Source: Vibrio hepatarius (GTDB lineage: Bacteria; Pseudomonadota; Gammaproteobacteria; Enterobacterales; Vibrionaceae). Taken from it: DNA of 64,000 bases. The stretch spans positions 124,001 through 188,000 of the forward strand of contig NZ_JAATOO010000004.1 in the NCBI RefSeq assembly GCF_011806575.1, given 5' to 3'. Below are positions 18,316-26,632 of the stretch, in pieces. Each line of letters begins with the position of its first letter. Position 1 is the stretch's first letter. The translations under genes and the position numbers were made by a program. The notes under the pieces were generated by a model that was not told the origin of the DNA, made no database searches, and saw only the letters and a list, made by a program, of their open reading frames with translations.

Positions 18316-18429
18316 CTTTAGCCCCACCCTTTATTAGACGATCTGTGTATTAAATCAAGATTATCATGCATAGATAGTATTTTCCGCAATGGTTAAATTA
18401 ATCCTACAGACACCAAGCGGAGTAACACC

Positions 18430-18708
18430 ATGGCAAAAATCGAGATTTATACCAAACACTACTGTCCTCATTGCAAAGCCGCAAAACACACTTTGAAGCG
18501 TTTAGGTTTAGCGTATCGAGAAATTGAAGTCAGTGATAACACAGCACGACTAAACGAAATGAAGAATCGTAGTCAACGACGAACCGTTCCGCAGATCTTT
18601 GTCGGCAACCATCACGTTGGTGGAAACGATGATTTGGTTGCCAGCATCAGAAGTGGCGATTTTGAACAGATATTAGAGCGCCAAGGCATCACGCATACAG
18701 CTAAATAG
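18430..18708 (+). CDS. Glutaredoxin (dithiol, GrxC-like)
   Basis: A 92-residue thioredoxin-fold protein with active site CPHC (residues 12-15), the cis-proline region TVPQIFV and the glutathione-binding end GGNDDLV. It reduces protein or glutathione mixed disulfides in the cytoplasm. Length and motifs fit the GrxC class, though the active-site dipeptide is Pro-His where E. coli GrxC has Pro-Tyr. RBS GGAG precedes the ATG. It is the first gene of a two-gene operon with the DUF417 protein (27 bases apart) and divergent from the RclR-like regulator, which suggests induction by thiol-oxidising stress. Confidence 0.88.
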   Translation: MAKIEIYTKHYCPHCKAAKHTLKRLGLAYREIEVSDNTARLNEMKNRSQRRTVPQIFVGNHHVGGNDDLVASIRSGDFEQILERQGITHTAK

Positions 18709-18735
18709 CGCATAGAAAAGATAAGGAGAAAGACC

Positions 18736-19221
18736 ATGACAACTATCAATAGCACAACGAGTCACCGAGTAGCAGGCACTCAATCACTGACTAACATTGC
18801 TGACCAAGCGGTACGCTTTTCTATCATCATCGTCCTAGCATGGATCGGTGCAATGAAGTTTACCAGTTACGAAGCGAATGCAATTCAAGGCCTTGTAGCA
18901 TCGAGCCCACTCACCAGCTGGTTATACAGTGTTTTCAGCTTACAAGGTGCTTCTAACCTCATCGGTTTGGTTGAAGTGGCAACTGCGGTGGCTTTGTTGC
19001 TCGCACCAGTGCATCGCGTGTTTGCACTCGTCGGTGCTGCTAGTGCAACGGTTATCTTTGCCGTTACAACAAGCTTTCTGTTTACCGCGCCAATCAGCGA
19101 AGCAAGTTTAGGTGGCTTCCCAGCAATTTCTGTCGTGCCGGGTCAATTCCTCCTAAAAGACATCGTATTACTAGCAGCAGCGTTATCTCTGCTGGCGAAA
19201 GTACTGCGACAAGAAGACTAA
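18736..19221 (+). CDS. DUF417/YkgB-family membrane protein (RclC-like)
   Basis: A 161-residue inner-membrane protein with about four helices. WIGAMKFTSYEANAIQGLVASSPLTSW is the DUF417 pattern seen in E. coli RclC (YkgB), a protein of the reactive chlorine resistance operon whose mechanism is not known. RBS AAGGAG lies upstream of the ATG. It follows the glutaredoxin gene and is controlled, by inference, by the adjacent RclR-like regulator. Homologs of RclA and RclB are not nearby, so this is a reduced or rearranged rcl module. A hairpin downstream ends the operon. Confidence 0.85.
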   Translation: MTTINSTTSHRVAGTQSLTNIADQAVRFSIIIVLAWIGAMKFTSYEANAIQGLVASSPLTSWLYSVFSLQGASNLIGLVEVATAVALLLAPVHRVFALVGAASATVIFAVTTSFLFTAPISEASLGGFPAISVVPGQFLLKDIVLLAAALSLLAKVLRQED

Positions 19222-19255
19222 TGGTAACTGTTAGCGATCTATTACCCCCAGCAGC

Positions 19256-19278
19256 AAAGAGGGCTCCGGCTCTCTTTT
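19256..19278 (+). terminator. Terminator of the glutaredoxin-DUF417 operon
   Basis: AAAGAGGGC / GCTCTCTTT (one G-U pair) with a four-base loop and a short T-run, 35 bases after the DUF417 stop. Confidence 0.7.
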
Positions 19279-19509
19279 CTCAATCGGCCCGCTATTGGCG
19301 ATACTGACCGCGATGGTGATGGTACTGCTAAGTTTGGGGGTTATATTGAGTTAAGTACTGGAGTTTATCCCATTGAAGCAATTGGTAAATGTGATAATGT
19401 TTAACCAAGTAATGCGAGGCACAACCGCTAGATTTGATGTAAAAACGCGCACTTAATCTGATATTTATCACGAAGTGCCTACAAATAAAGCAAACAATAA
19501 TTTTAGGGG

Positions 19510-19538
19510 TTTACAAGTTTTCGCAACCTCTATATTAT
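19510..19538 (+). promoter_or_regulatory. Sigma-70 promoter of tRNA-Ser
   Basis: TTTACA (19510-19515) and TATTAT (19533-19538) at 17-bp spacing, followed by a GC-rich discriminator TCGCCTC just before the tRNA. GC-rich discriminators are typical of stringently controlled stable RNA promoters. Confidence 0.78.
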
Positions 19539-19549
19539 TCGCCTCACAC

Positions 19550-19640
19550 GGAGAGATGGCTGAGTGGTTGAAAGCACCGGTCTTGAAAACCGGCATACGT
19601 TAATAGCGTATCTAGGGTTCAAATCCCTATCTCTCCGCCA
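19550..19640 (+). tRNA. tRNA-Ser(UGA)
   Basis: 91 bases, a class II tRNA with a long variable arm. The acceptor stem is GGAGAGA/TCTCTCC and CCA is encoded. The anticodon arm CCGGT-CTTGAAA-ACCGG gives anticodon TGA, reading UCA and UCG. The T-loop is GGTTCAAATCC. Confidence 0.97.
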
Positions 19641-19646
19641 CATTCG

Positions 19647-19678
19647 AAAAGCCTGCTGAGAAATCAGCAGGCTTTTTT
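19647..19678 (+). terminator. Terminator of tRNA-Ser
   Basis: A perfect 13-bp stem AAAAGCCTGCTGA / TCAGCAGGCTTTT with loop GAAA and a T-tract, six bases after the tRNA end. Confidence 0.92.
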
Positions 19679-19813
19679 CGTTTGTCCACATTAACTTACC
19701 TCCTCCGCCAATAAGATTAATTTTGATCCTACCGAGAGATTTCCTATCAGACGGTTGAACATCTGCTGTTCGAGGTCTAAAAATGGGGCTTGCACTAATG
19801 GAAGGGATAATCG

Positions 19814-20959
19814 ATGAGCGAGCAACTAACTACCACGCCAACCTTTGATGCAATTGCTTTTCGCCAGCAACTGCACCGCTTTCCTGAATTATCGGGGAAC
19901 GAAATCAACACCTCACAAGTCATTGCTACTCAACTCGCTTCTTTTGACCTAGAGCCAATTATCGGTGTCGGTGGGCATGGTCTGTTTTGCGTTATCGATA
20001 GTGGTAAACAAGGTCAAACGACGCTATTTCGCGCCGATTTTGATGCGCTTCCGATTACAGAGAAAGCCAGCCATGACCATGTATCTCACCACGACGGCAT
20101 CATGCATGCGTGTGGACACGACGGGCATACCGTCTCGCTTTTGAAAGTCGCGAAACACTTAAGTGTAAATCCGCCCCAACATGGCAAAGTTATTCTCTTG
20201 TTCCAACCCGCGGAGGAAACGGGCACAGGTGCAAACGCGATGATTCGCGATAAACGCCTTGTCGATCAGGCGATTGATAACGTCTTTGCTTATCACAACT
20301 TACCCGGTTTTCCGCTGCATGAGATCATCATCAAGGACAACACCTTTGCCTGTGCGTCAGTCGGCACTCTGGTGCATTTAAAAGGCAAAACCTCTCACGC
20401 AGCGAGGCCAGAAAATGGAGTAAGCCCGACCAATGCGATGGTAGAGCTTATTGGCTTTCTGCAATCCCTCGCGGACAACTATCAGGATGCTTTCTGTTTA
20501 GTGACCATTGTTCACGCCAGTCTTGGCGAAGAAGCATTTGGCATTGCGCCGGGTGAGGCAAAAGTGATGGCGACAATGCGCAGTGAATGTAATCGCGCGT
20601 TCAGTGATATGAAACATCAACTAGCCAGCAAAGTTGAGCAACTTGCCGTCAATCATGGTTTAGAGATGGAAATCACTTGGGATGAGCCGTTCAATGCGGC
20701 GGTGAACTCGACTTCTCATGTCGAGCTGATCAAGCAAGTCGCCAAGCAAAACCAGCTCAATGTACATCAACTTGAAGAGCCGATGCGTTGGTCAGAAGAC
20801 TTTGCCGAGTTCCTAACTCAGTGGAAAGGCGCGCTATTTTGTATTGGCAGTGGAGAAGCGCACCCTGAGCTGCACAACCCTGACTATGACTTCCCCGATG
20901 ATATTTTAGAAACCGCTGGCACGATGTTTATCGGTTTAGCGCAAAAGTTGCATGGATAA
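19814..20959 (+). CDS. M20-family amidohydrolase (N-acyl amino acid/hippurate hydrolase type)
   Basis: A 381-residue dinuclear metallohydrolase. Visible M20D signatures: HRFPELSGNE (21-30), FRADFDALPI (72-81), MHACGHDGH (97-105) with metal-binding Cys100 and His102, the catalytic/metal glutamates in FQPAEETGTGA (130-140), and a late metal histidine in the GSGEAHPELHNPDYDF region. The lid/dimerisation domain lies about 180-290. It should cleave acyl groups from amino acids or related amides in the cytoplasm; the substrate cannot be told from sequence. GGAAGGG precedes the ATG. Single gene, convergent with the Nudix gene. Confidence 0.88.
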   Translation: MSEQLTTTPTFDAIAFRQQLHRFPELSGNEINTSQVIATQLASFDLEPIIGVGGHGLFCVIDSGKQGQTTLFRADFDALPITEKASHDHVSHHDGIMHACGHDGHTVSLLKVAKHLSVNPPQHGKVILLFQPAEETGTGANAMIRDKRLVDQAIDNVFAYHNLPGFPLHEIIIKDNTFACASVGTLVHLKGKTSHAARPENGVSPTNAMVELIGFLQSLADNYQDAFCLVTIVHASLGEEAFGIAPGEAKVMATMRSECNRAFSDMKHQLASKVEQLAVNHGLEMEITWDEPFNAAVNSTSHVELIKQVAKQNQLNVHQLEEPMRWSEDFAEFLTQWKGALFCIGSGEAHPELHNPDYDFPDDILETAGTMFIGLAQKLHG

Positions 20960-20979
20960 CCGCCTGCAACGCCGAGGCG

Positions 20980-21468
20980 TTATTGGTCTAGATAGTTGAT
21001 GGTTTCGAACTCACCTTGGACATACGCGCCAAGGTGAGTCGAATACTCCCGCTCTTCAATCATGGTGAGCAAACGAGATTGGAGTTCGACTGGATAAAGC
21101 CGTTTGTCGGATAACTCAGTGACGCGAACCCATTCGACCGCTTGAATGTAGTCTTCATCACTTAAGCCCTTTAGGTTTTGAATGTGTATTTGGCCGTGGT
21201 ATCCCGTCACTTGGTAAAAGAATTCCGCGTTATAACGCCCCTTATTGGTTTCGAGAAACTCACGCACACAAAGCAGCTCGCCAATTTCCACATCTAAACC
21301 AGTTTCTTCGAAAAACTCTCGCTTTAAGCACGCTTTAGTGCTGGTGTCCCCCTGCTCCATTCCGCCACCGGGAAGAATCCAATATTCCCCGCTGAAGTCT
21401 TTCACTTTCACCAACAACACCGCGCCTTGTTCGATTAAGATCCCTGCTGCACGTATTCTGTGTTCCAT
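20980..21468 (-). CDS. Nudix hydrolase
   Basis: A 162-residue protein with a Nudix box: GGGMEQGDTSTKACLKREFF plus EETGL. It fits GX5EX7REUXEEXGU except that the first box glutamate is Asp; the catalytic REFFEE core is intact. Nudix enzymes hydrolyse nucleoside diphosphates linked to other moieties; the substrate is not predictable here. The open frame extends 35 codons upstream into the preceding gene, but I start at MEHRIRAAGIL, where AAGGA is well placed. The start is 10 bases after the stop of the histone-deacetylase-like gene, so the two are an operon. Confidence 0.85.
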   Translation of the reverse strand: MEHRIRAAGILIEQGAVLLVKVKDFSGEYWILPGGGMEQGDTSTKACLKREFFEETGLDVEIGELLCVREFLETNKGRYNAEFFYQVTGYHGQIHIQNLKGLSDEDYIQAVEWVRVTELSDKRLYPVELQSRLLTMIEEREYSTHLGAYVQGEFETINYLDQ

Positions 21469-21478
21469 CACTTCGTCC

Positions 21479-22402
21479 TTATTCGCCGTAGATTGCCTTT
21501 GCGGCTTCGATGAGCTGCAGGTGAATTGGCACAAGGTCTTGATGCTGGCTACGATAACCACCACCCACGACACACGCGATTGGCAGATCTCGATTGCGTG
21601 CTAAGCCAAACATAAAACGGTCACGCTGCCCAATCGCCTGCGTTGAGACGTTAAAATAACCCAGCTCATCATCCTGATGAATATCGACACCCGCGTCATA
21701 AATGATCATATCTGGTTGATGTAAATTCACCGCCATTTCCACCACCGAGCAAAACGACTCAAGAAACTCCTTGTCTTGAGTCTCTCTTGGCAACGCGACA
21801 TCCATATCAGAATCGGGCTTGCGCGCGGGAAAGTTTTTCGCACAGTGGAACGAAAGCGTGACGATATCAGACTCATCGGCGCACAAGGTTGCCGTACCAT
21901 CGCCCTGATGCACATCGCTATCGACAATCAGAACTTTGTCGATGCCGTCTTGTTTAAGCGCTCGCTTCGCCGCCAACACCAGATCGTTAAACAGGCAAAA
22001 GCCGCTACCAAAATCGTAGTGCGCGTGGTGATAACCGCCACTCAAATGAATCGCGATGCCTTGCGCCAACGCTTGCTCGACCGTATCGCAAGTCCCGCCC
22101 GCCGAAGTCAGCGTTCGAGTGATCAGGCACTCACTCCACGGGAAACCAATTCGACGCATCTTAGCCGCAGGAAGTGAACCAGATACCAACGCTTCAACAT
22201 ATTCGCTGCAGTGCGTTTCCAACACTTCTTCTACGCTAAGCGCTTTGGGTTCGACAAAGCGAAACGTACGTTGCCAATCCTCATCATTTGAACATTGCTG
22301 GGCGATTTGTTGATACAGCAAGCGATACTTGTTGATGGGATAACGATGTCCTTCCGGGAGCGTAAGCTCAGAATAAATCGAGTGGTAAATCAGTGGGATC
22401 AT
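21479..22402 (-). CDS. Histone deacetylase/acetoin utilization-family hydrolase
   Basis: A 307-residue member of the zinc-dependent HDAC fold. Visible features: YHSIYSELTLPEGHRYPINKY at the N-terminus, the active-site histidine region SGGYHHAHYD, the metal ligands in VDSDVHQGDGT, and a second acidic ligand in YDAGVDIHQDDELG. Members remove acyl groups from lysines or polyamines, or have unknown bacterial substrates. Two possible starts, ATG 22411 and ATG 22402, both lack a clear Shine-Dalgarno; I use the shorter because the family usually begins just before the LIYH motif. It is co-transcribed with the downstream Nudix gene and divergent from an SDR gene. Confidence 0.85.
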   Translation of the reverse strand: MIPLIYHSIYSELTLPEGHRYPINKYRLLYQQIAQQCSNDEDWQRTFRFVEPKALSVEEVLETHCSEYVEALVSGSLPAAKMRRIGFPWSECLITRTLTSAGGTCDTVEQALAQGIAIHLSGGYHHAHYDFGSGFCLFNDLVLAAKRALKQDGIDKVLIVDSDVHQGDGTATLCADESDIVTLSFHCAKNFPARKPDSDMDVALPRETQDKEFLESFCSVVEMAVNLHQPDMIIYDAGVDIHQDDELGYFNVSTQAIGQRDRFMFGLARNRDLPIACVVGGGYRSQHQDLVPIHLQLIEAAKAIYGE

Positions 22403-22594
22403 AAGATTCATTAGTGAAAAAATACGCTGTCATGTTATCAAGTTGTTTTACTCGTCGCGACCTTTTCTGGTTCACCCGACTGTCATCCATATTCAATGAT
22501 TTCGGCTCATAATGGGTAAAATGGTTGATTTTATCTTATTGGCTTCGCACAATTTCTTGGTCTGTCATTCAACATTTCAAACGTAAGGAACCCT

Positions 22595-23278
22595 ATGAAT
22601 ACCGTTTTGGTTACAGGAGCGAATCGCGGCATCGGCTTAAGCCTCGTCGAGCAGTTGTTGTCGAAAGGCTGGCAAGTCCACGCGACATACCGCAATGAAG
22701 ATAGCGCTGATAAGCTGAAAAGTTTGGGGAACAAAGGCGACTTGATTTGTCATCGACTCGATATCACCGACTATGCAGCGGTTTCATGCTTAGTTGACGT
22801 TCTGCCGAGCCTCGACTTACTGATCAATAACGCTGGATATTACGGGCCAAAAGGTTACGGATTTGGTCATACCGATGAGGAAGAATGGCGCAAGGTATTC
22901 GAAATTAATACCATCGCTCCGCTCAAGTTAGTTGAAGCACTCTATCCAAAACTGCAGCTAGGAACGTTAAAGAAAATTGCCTGCATTTCTTCTAAAGTCG
23001 GTAGTATGACGGAAAACACATCCGGTGGTGGTTACATTTATCGTTCTTCAAAAGCGGCGTTGAACTCGGTGGTAAAGAGCTTGAGCAATGATCTGACCAA
23101 CGACGGCTTTACCGTACTCGCCCTGCATCCGGGATGGGTGCAAACCGAAATGGGTGGGCCAAACGCTTTGATTGATACTGCGACATCTGCACGCGGATTG
23201 ATTGAAGTGATTGAACACGCCACAACGGCTAATTCCGGTGAGTTCATCAATTACGACGGCACTCACCTGCCTTGGTAA
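22595..23278 (+). CDS. Short-chain dehydrogenase/reductase (intact catalytic residues)
   Basis: A 227-residue classical SDR. Features: cofactor motif TGANRGIG (residues 7-14), NNAG (about 76-79), catalytic Ser in ISSKVGS, and the YRSSK catalytic Tyr/Lys pair, with PGWVQTEMGG after it. Its overall layout resembles the small CsgA/sniffer-like SDRs. Cofactor and substrate are not certain. AAGGA precedes the ATG. It is convergent with topB; the terminator overlaps the last codons of topB. Confidence 0.88.
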   Translation: MNTVLVTGANRGIGLSLVEQLLSKGWQVHATYRNEDSADKLKSLGNKGDLICHRLDITDYAAVSCLVDVLPSLDLLINNAGYYGPKGYGFGHTDEEEWRKVFEINTIAPLKLVEALYPKLQLGTLKKIACISSKVGSMTENTSGGGYIYRSSKAALNSVVKSLSNDLTNDGFTVLALHPGWVQTEMGGPNALIDTATSARGLIEVIEHATTANSGEFINYDGTHLPW

Positions 23279-23285
23279 GCGACCT

Positions 23286-23310
23286 AAGCCAACATTAACT
23301 GCTGGCTTTT
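23286..23310 (+). terminator. Terminator of the SDR gene
   Basis: AAGCCA / TGGCTT six-bp stem with an 11-base loop and a T-run, 8 bases after the SDR stop. It overlaps the 3' end of topB on the other strand. Confidence 0.5.
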
Positions 23311-25259
23311 TTATTGCTGGTGCGTTTGCTTGTTGACCCTTTCGCCGCGGGTTTGCGTTTACGCTTAAACGCTGGTCGCTCTACTTTTGGCAAGTGACGC
23401 AAAGACTCTGGGACAGGGCCTGATTTCACTTGCCCCATCAGCCCATTAATTCGCTCAAGTAACGATTGCATAAACGGTTGATACGCTTGATTGCGCTCGG
23501 CCATGCCCTGCAATTGATGTTCCCAATGCGCGGTCATATCTGGGTAAGTGGAGTCACTTGGCAGCGCATGAATCAAGCCACGCCCAGCGGGAGAGCTCAA
23601 AATCGTTTTGCCTTGACGTTTTAGTAGCTGGCGCTTAAACAAGGTATCTAATATCCCAGCGCGGGTCGCTTCCGTTCCTAAGCCATCGGTTTCTTTGAGG
23701 ATCTTTTTCAGCTCTTTATCTTCAACAAAGCGCGCAATCCCCGTCATCGCCTGCAGTAATGTAGCTTCAGTAAAGTGTTTTGGCGGCTCGGTTTTGCGGT
23801 CTTTGATTTCACCTTCACGACAAGTCAAAACGGTACCTTCCGCTAACGGTGGCACTGCATCCACGCCGCTGTCCTCTTCGTCTGCTTTGCCCATCAACTC
23901 TTTCCAACCCGCCGAAACCAATTGTCTACCTTTAGCGATAAAGGTTCCACCAGCAATATCAAACACCAACTTGGCTTCCGCGTAGATTGCAGCGGGATAA
24001 AACTGCATTAAATACTGGCGAGCAATCTGCTGATAAATTTTCATTTCGTTGCCGGAAAGCGCGTTCACTGACGCTTTTTTCGGTGTCGGGATGATCGCAT
24101 GGTGTGCGTCGACTTTTTTATCGTTCCACGCTTTGGATTTCAGCGACAGATTCGCACTTTGTACTGCCTGCCCCAATTCTTTGGCGTTGTTACCAATCGC
24201 TTGGCAAACACTCTGCGCTTGAGCGTAATGCTCCAACGGCAAATAACGACAATCCGAGCGTGGGTAGGTGATCAGCTTATGCTTTTCATACAAAGACTGA
24301 CAGGTATCCAAAACCTGCTGGGCGCTCATGCCAAAACGCTTGGCGGCGTCGATCTGTAGTGCGGACAATGAGTAAGGTAGCGGTGCGGATTGCTTGGTTT
24401 GCTTTTGCTCCGACTCAACCACGGTTGCGGGTTGATTTGCAATCCGGTTCGCAACGTTTTCCACAAGCTTACGGTTGAGTATTCGTCCCTCTTCATCTTG
24501 CCAAGGTTTACAAGCTTCGCTCGGCTTCCAACGAGCTCGAATATCAAATTGCTGTGCGCCATCTTGATACGGGATCAACGCGTGCAACGTGAAGTAATCT
24601 TTCGGTACAAAGTTTTCAATTTCTTCGTCGCGTCGCACCACTAAGCCGAGCACTGGCGTTTGCACTCGACCGACCGACAATACACCTTGATAGCCTGCTT
24701 TTTGTCCCAACAAGGTATACGCGCGTGACATGTTCATCCCATATAACCAGTCTGCACGAGAGCGCGCCAATGCAGAAACGGACAACGGAATAAACTCGCG
24801 ATTACTGCGCATCTGCCCTAAAGCACGTTTGACAGCAGGTAAGTTAAGGTCGCTGATCAACAGGCGCTGCGCGGATTCTTTCTTCGTTTTACTGACTTTG
24901 CAGTAATCGAGTACTTCATCGACCAAGAGCTGTCCTTCGCGGTCTGGGTCGCCGGCATGAATGATTTGGTTGGATTCCTTAAGTAGTTTTCGTACGACGC
25001 TCAGTTGTTTGCTGGCCGATTTTCGCGGTCGTAGCTGCCACTGTTCAGGAACAATTGGTAAGTCGGCCAAATTCCACTTTTTGTATCTCTCATCATAAGC
25101 GTCTGGCTCAACTTGCTCTAGCAGGTGACCAATACACCAAGTCACCACATCGCCGTTACCACAACGGATAAATCCTTGGTCTTTCTTTTGGGGATTGGGC
25201 AAAGCCGCAGCGATGGCTCTTGCGAGGCTGGGCTTTTCGGCGATAAACAGACGGGACAT
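23295..25259 (-). CDS. topB: DNA topoisomerase III
   Basis: A 654-residue type IA topoisomerase (E. coli TopB 653). The N-terminal TOPRIM domain begins [17 protein letters not shown] with the catalytic Glu8, and [12 protein letters not shown] (101-112) carries the acidic metal triad. The active-site tyrosine is Tyr332 in [13 protein letters not shown] (E. coli Tyr328). The tail from about 625 is strongly basic ([10 protein letters not shown] and following) and probably binds DNA. TopB decatenates replication intermediates. It is downstream of grxD on the same strand, with a hairpin between them. Confidence 0.96.
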   Translation of the reverse strand: MSRLFIAEKPSLARAIAAALPNPQKKDQGFIRCGNGDVVTWCIGHLLEQVEPDAYDERYKKWNLADLPIVPEQWQLRPRKSASKQLSVVRKLLKESNQIIHAGDPDREGQLLVDEVLDYCKVSKTKKESAQRLLISDLNLPAVKRALGQMRSNREFIPLSVSALARSRADWLYGMNMSRAYTLLGQKAGYQGVLSVGRVQTPVLGLVVRRDEEIENFVPKDYFTLHALIPYQDGAQQFDIRARWKPSEACKPWQDEEGRILNRKLVENVANRIANQPATVVESEQKQTKQSAPLPYSLSALQIDAAKRFGMSAQQVLDTCQSLYEKHKLITYPRSDCRYLPLEHYAQAQSVCQAIGNNAKELGQAVQSANLSLKSKAWNDKKVDAHHAIIPTPKKASVNALSGNEMKIYQQIARQYLMQFYPAAIYAEAKLVFDIAGGTFIAKGRQLVSAGWKELMGKADEEDSGVDAVPPLAEGTVLTCREGEIKDRKTEPPKHFTEATLLQAMTGIARFVEDKELKKILKETDGLGTEATRAGILDTLFKRQLLKRQGKTILSSPAGRGLIHALPSDSTYPDMTAHWEHQLQGMAERNQAYQPFMQSLLERINGLMGQVKSGPVPESLRHLPKVERPAFKRKRKPAAKGSTSKRTSNKKASS

Positions 25260-25281
25260 AAGATACGTTCAGACAGATACA

Positions 25282-25313
25282 ATAAAGGCCACATTATCGA
25301 ATGTGGCCTTTAT
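25282..25313 (-). terminator. Hairpin between grxD and topB, possible terminator
   Basis: A 13-bp perfect inverted repeat (ATAAAGGCCACAT / ATGTGGCCTTTAT) with a six-base loop. The minus-strand T-tract is weak, so partial termination or mRNA stabilisation is possible. Confidence 0.55.
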
Positions 25314-25358
25314 AAATCAAGAAAAACTGTAAATTTACACAGTACTTTCCGACAAAGA

Positions 25359-25694
25359 TTACTCTTCGTTGCTTGCAGCGCGTGTCGCAGCTTCTTTAAC
25401 TAGTGGCTGAAGTTCACCTTTTTGGAACATTTCGATGATAATGTCACAACCACCAATCAGTTCGCCTTCAATCCAAAGCTGTGGGAATGTAGGCCACTGC
25501 GCGTAAGCTGGAAGCTCTGCGCGAATGTCTGGGTTTTGTAGAATGTCTACGTATGCGAATTTTTCGCCACAAGCCATTAGTGCTTGTGCAGCTTGAGAAG
25601 AGAAACCACAGCTAGGCAGTTTTGGTGAGCCTTTCATGTAAAGAAGGATCGAGTTCTCTTCGATTTGCTGTTTGATTTTATCGATAGTTTCCAT
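25359..25694 (-). CDS. grxD: Monothiol glutaredoxin Grx4
   Basis: A 111-residue CGFS-type glutaredoxin: active-site motif CGFS in LPSCGFSSQAAQAL, then WPTFPQLWIEGELIGGCDI for glutathione binding. These proteins coordinate a shared [2Fe-2S] cluster as dimers or with BolA and take part in iron-sulfur trafficking rather than disulfide reduction. Length is close to E. coli GrxD (115). RBS AGAGGAA precedes the ATG. Divergent from sodB, a gene also linked to iron state. Confidence 0.95.
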   Translation of the reverse strand: METIDKIKQQIEENSILLYMKGSPKLPSCGFSSQAAQALMACGEKFAYVDILQNPDIRAELPAYAQWPTFPQLWIEGELIGGCDIIIEMFQKGELQPLVKEAATRAASNEE

Positions 25695-25966
25695 TGCTTC
25701 CTCTTAATGGAGTTACTGCAAATTATCTGGACATTCTAAACCATTGGAGCAGAATAAAAAGCCTATAATCTTTGTGGTTTTATAAGATAAATAAATTTCA
25801 TATAGAAATTGAACATCTATCCTTTTAATAAAGTAAAAACTTGCTAAACTATAGCTCAAGTCAGCAGTATGACCATGGTTGGCTGATTCAGCGGGCCATG
25901 AATAACAAATAACACTGGAAGCAATCGAGAGAGTCTAACTCTTTCTTATTAATGGAGAATCGAGCA

Positions 25967-26551
25967 ATGGCATTTGAACTACCAGCTCTTCCTTACGCGA
26001 AAGACGCGCTAGAACCACACATCTCAGCTGAAACACTAGATTTCCACCACGGTAAACACCACAACACTTACGTTGTTAAGCTAAATGGTCTTATTCCTGG
26101 TACTGAGTTTGAAGGTAAAACTCTGGAAGAGATCATCAAGACTTCTACTGGCGGCATCTTCAACAACGCAGCGCAAATCTGGAACCACACGTTCTACTGG
26201 CACTGTCTAGCGCCAAACGCAGGCGGCGAACCAACTGGCGCAGTTGCAGACGCAATCAACGCTGCTTTCGGTTCATTCGAAGAATTCAAAGCGAAATTCA
26301 CAGACGCAGCAATCAACAACTTCGGTTCTTCATGGACTTGGCTAGTTAAGAAAGCGGACGGTTCTCTAGAAATCGTTAACACTTCTAACGCAGCGACTCC
26401 TCTAACAGAAGAAGGTACTACTCCGCTTCTAACTGTTGACCTATGGGAACACGCGTACTACATCGATTACCGTAACGTTCGTCCAGAGTACATGAACGGC
26501 TTCTGGGCTCTAGTTAACTGGGACTTCGTTGCAGAGAACCTAGCTAAATAA
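25967..26551 (+). CDS. sodB: Iron superoxide dismutase
   Basis: A 194-residue cytoplasmic SOD (E. coli 193). Metal ligands are visible in [17 protein letters not shown] and [21 protein letters not shown] has the glutamine that in Fe-SODs hydrogen-bonds the metal water, so iron is favoured over manganese. I start at [11 protein letters not shown], with GGAG upstream, not at the in-frame ATG five codons earlier. A small hairpin (AGAGT-CTA-ACTCT, 25930-25942) lies just ahead of the ribosome binding site; in E. coli the sodB leader is where RyhB acts, and the same control is plausible here. Confidence 0.96.
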   Translation: MAFELPALPYAKDALEPHISAETLDFHHGKHHNTYVVKLNGLIPGTEFEGKTLEEIIKTSTGGIFNNAAQIWNHTFYWHCLAPNAGGEPTGAVADAINAAFGSFEEFKAKFTDAAINNFGSSWTWLVKKADGSLEIVNTSNAATPLTEEGTTPLLTVDLWEHAYYIDYRNVRPEYMNGFWALVNWDFVAENLAK

Positions 26552-26584
26552 TTCCCTTCCCCTAGGGTTTTAAATTTAGTCGAT

Positions 26585-26615
26585 AAAAAAGCCAGCATTT
26601 AGCTGGCTTTTTAAT
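26585..26615 (+). terminator. Bidirectional terminator between sodB and the giant adhesin gene
   Basis: AAAAAGCCAGC / GCTGGCTTTTT, 11-bp stem with a five-base loop and T-tracts on both strands. It separates two convergent genes. Confidence 0.9.
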
Positions 26616-26632
26616 TGCTCGTTTTCCTAGGC

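Larger units (their letters stand above)
19222..19549. other. Intergenic region before tRNA-Ser, with a possible coding remnant
   Basis: About 330 bases without an intact gene. After the operon terminator, 19281-19352 reads in one plus-strand frame as a short hydrophobic peptide (GPLLAILTAMVMVLLSLGVI) ending at a TAA, without a start or domain. This may be the tail of a lost membrane-protein gene, or chance. The 3' part holds the tRNA-Ser promoter. Confidence 0.4.
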
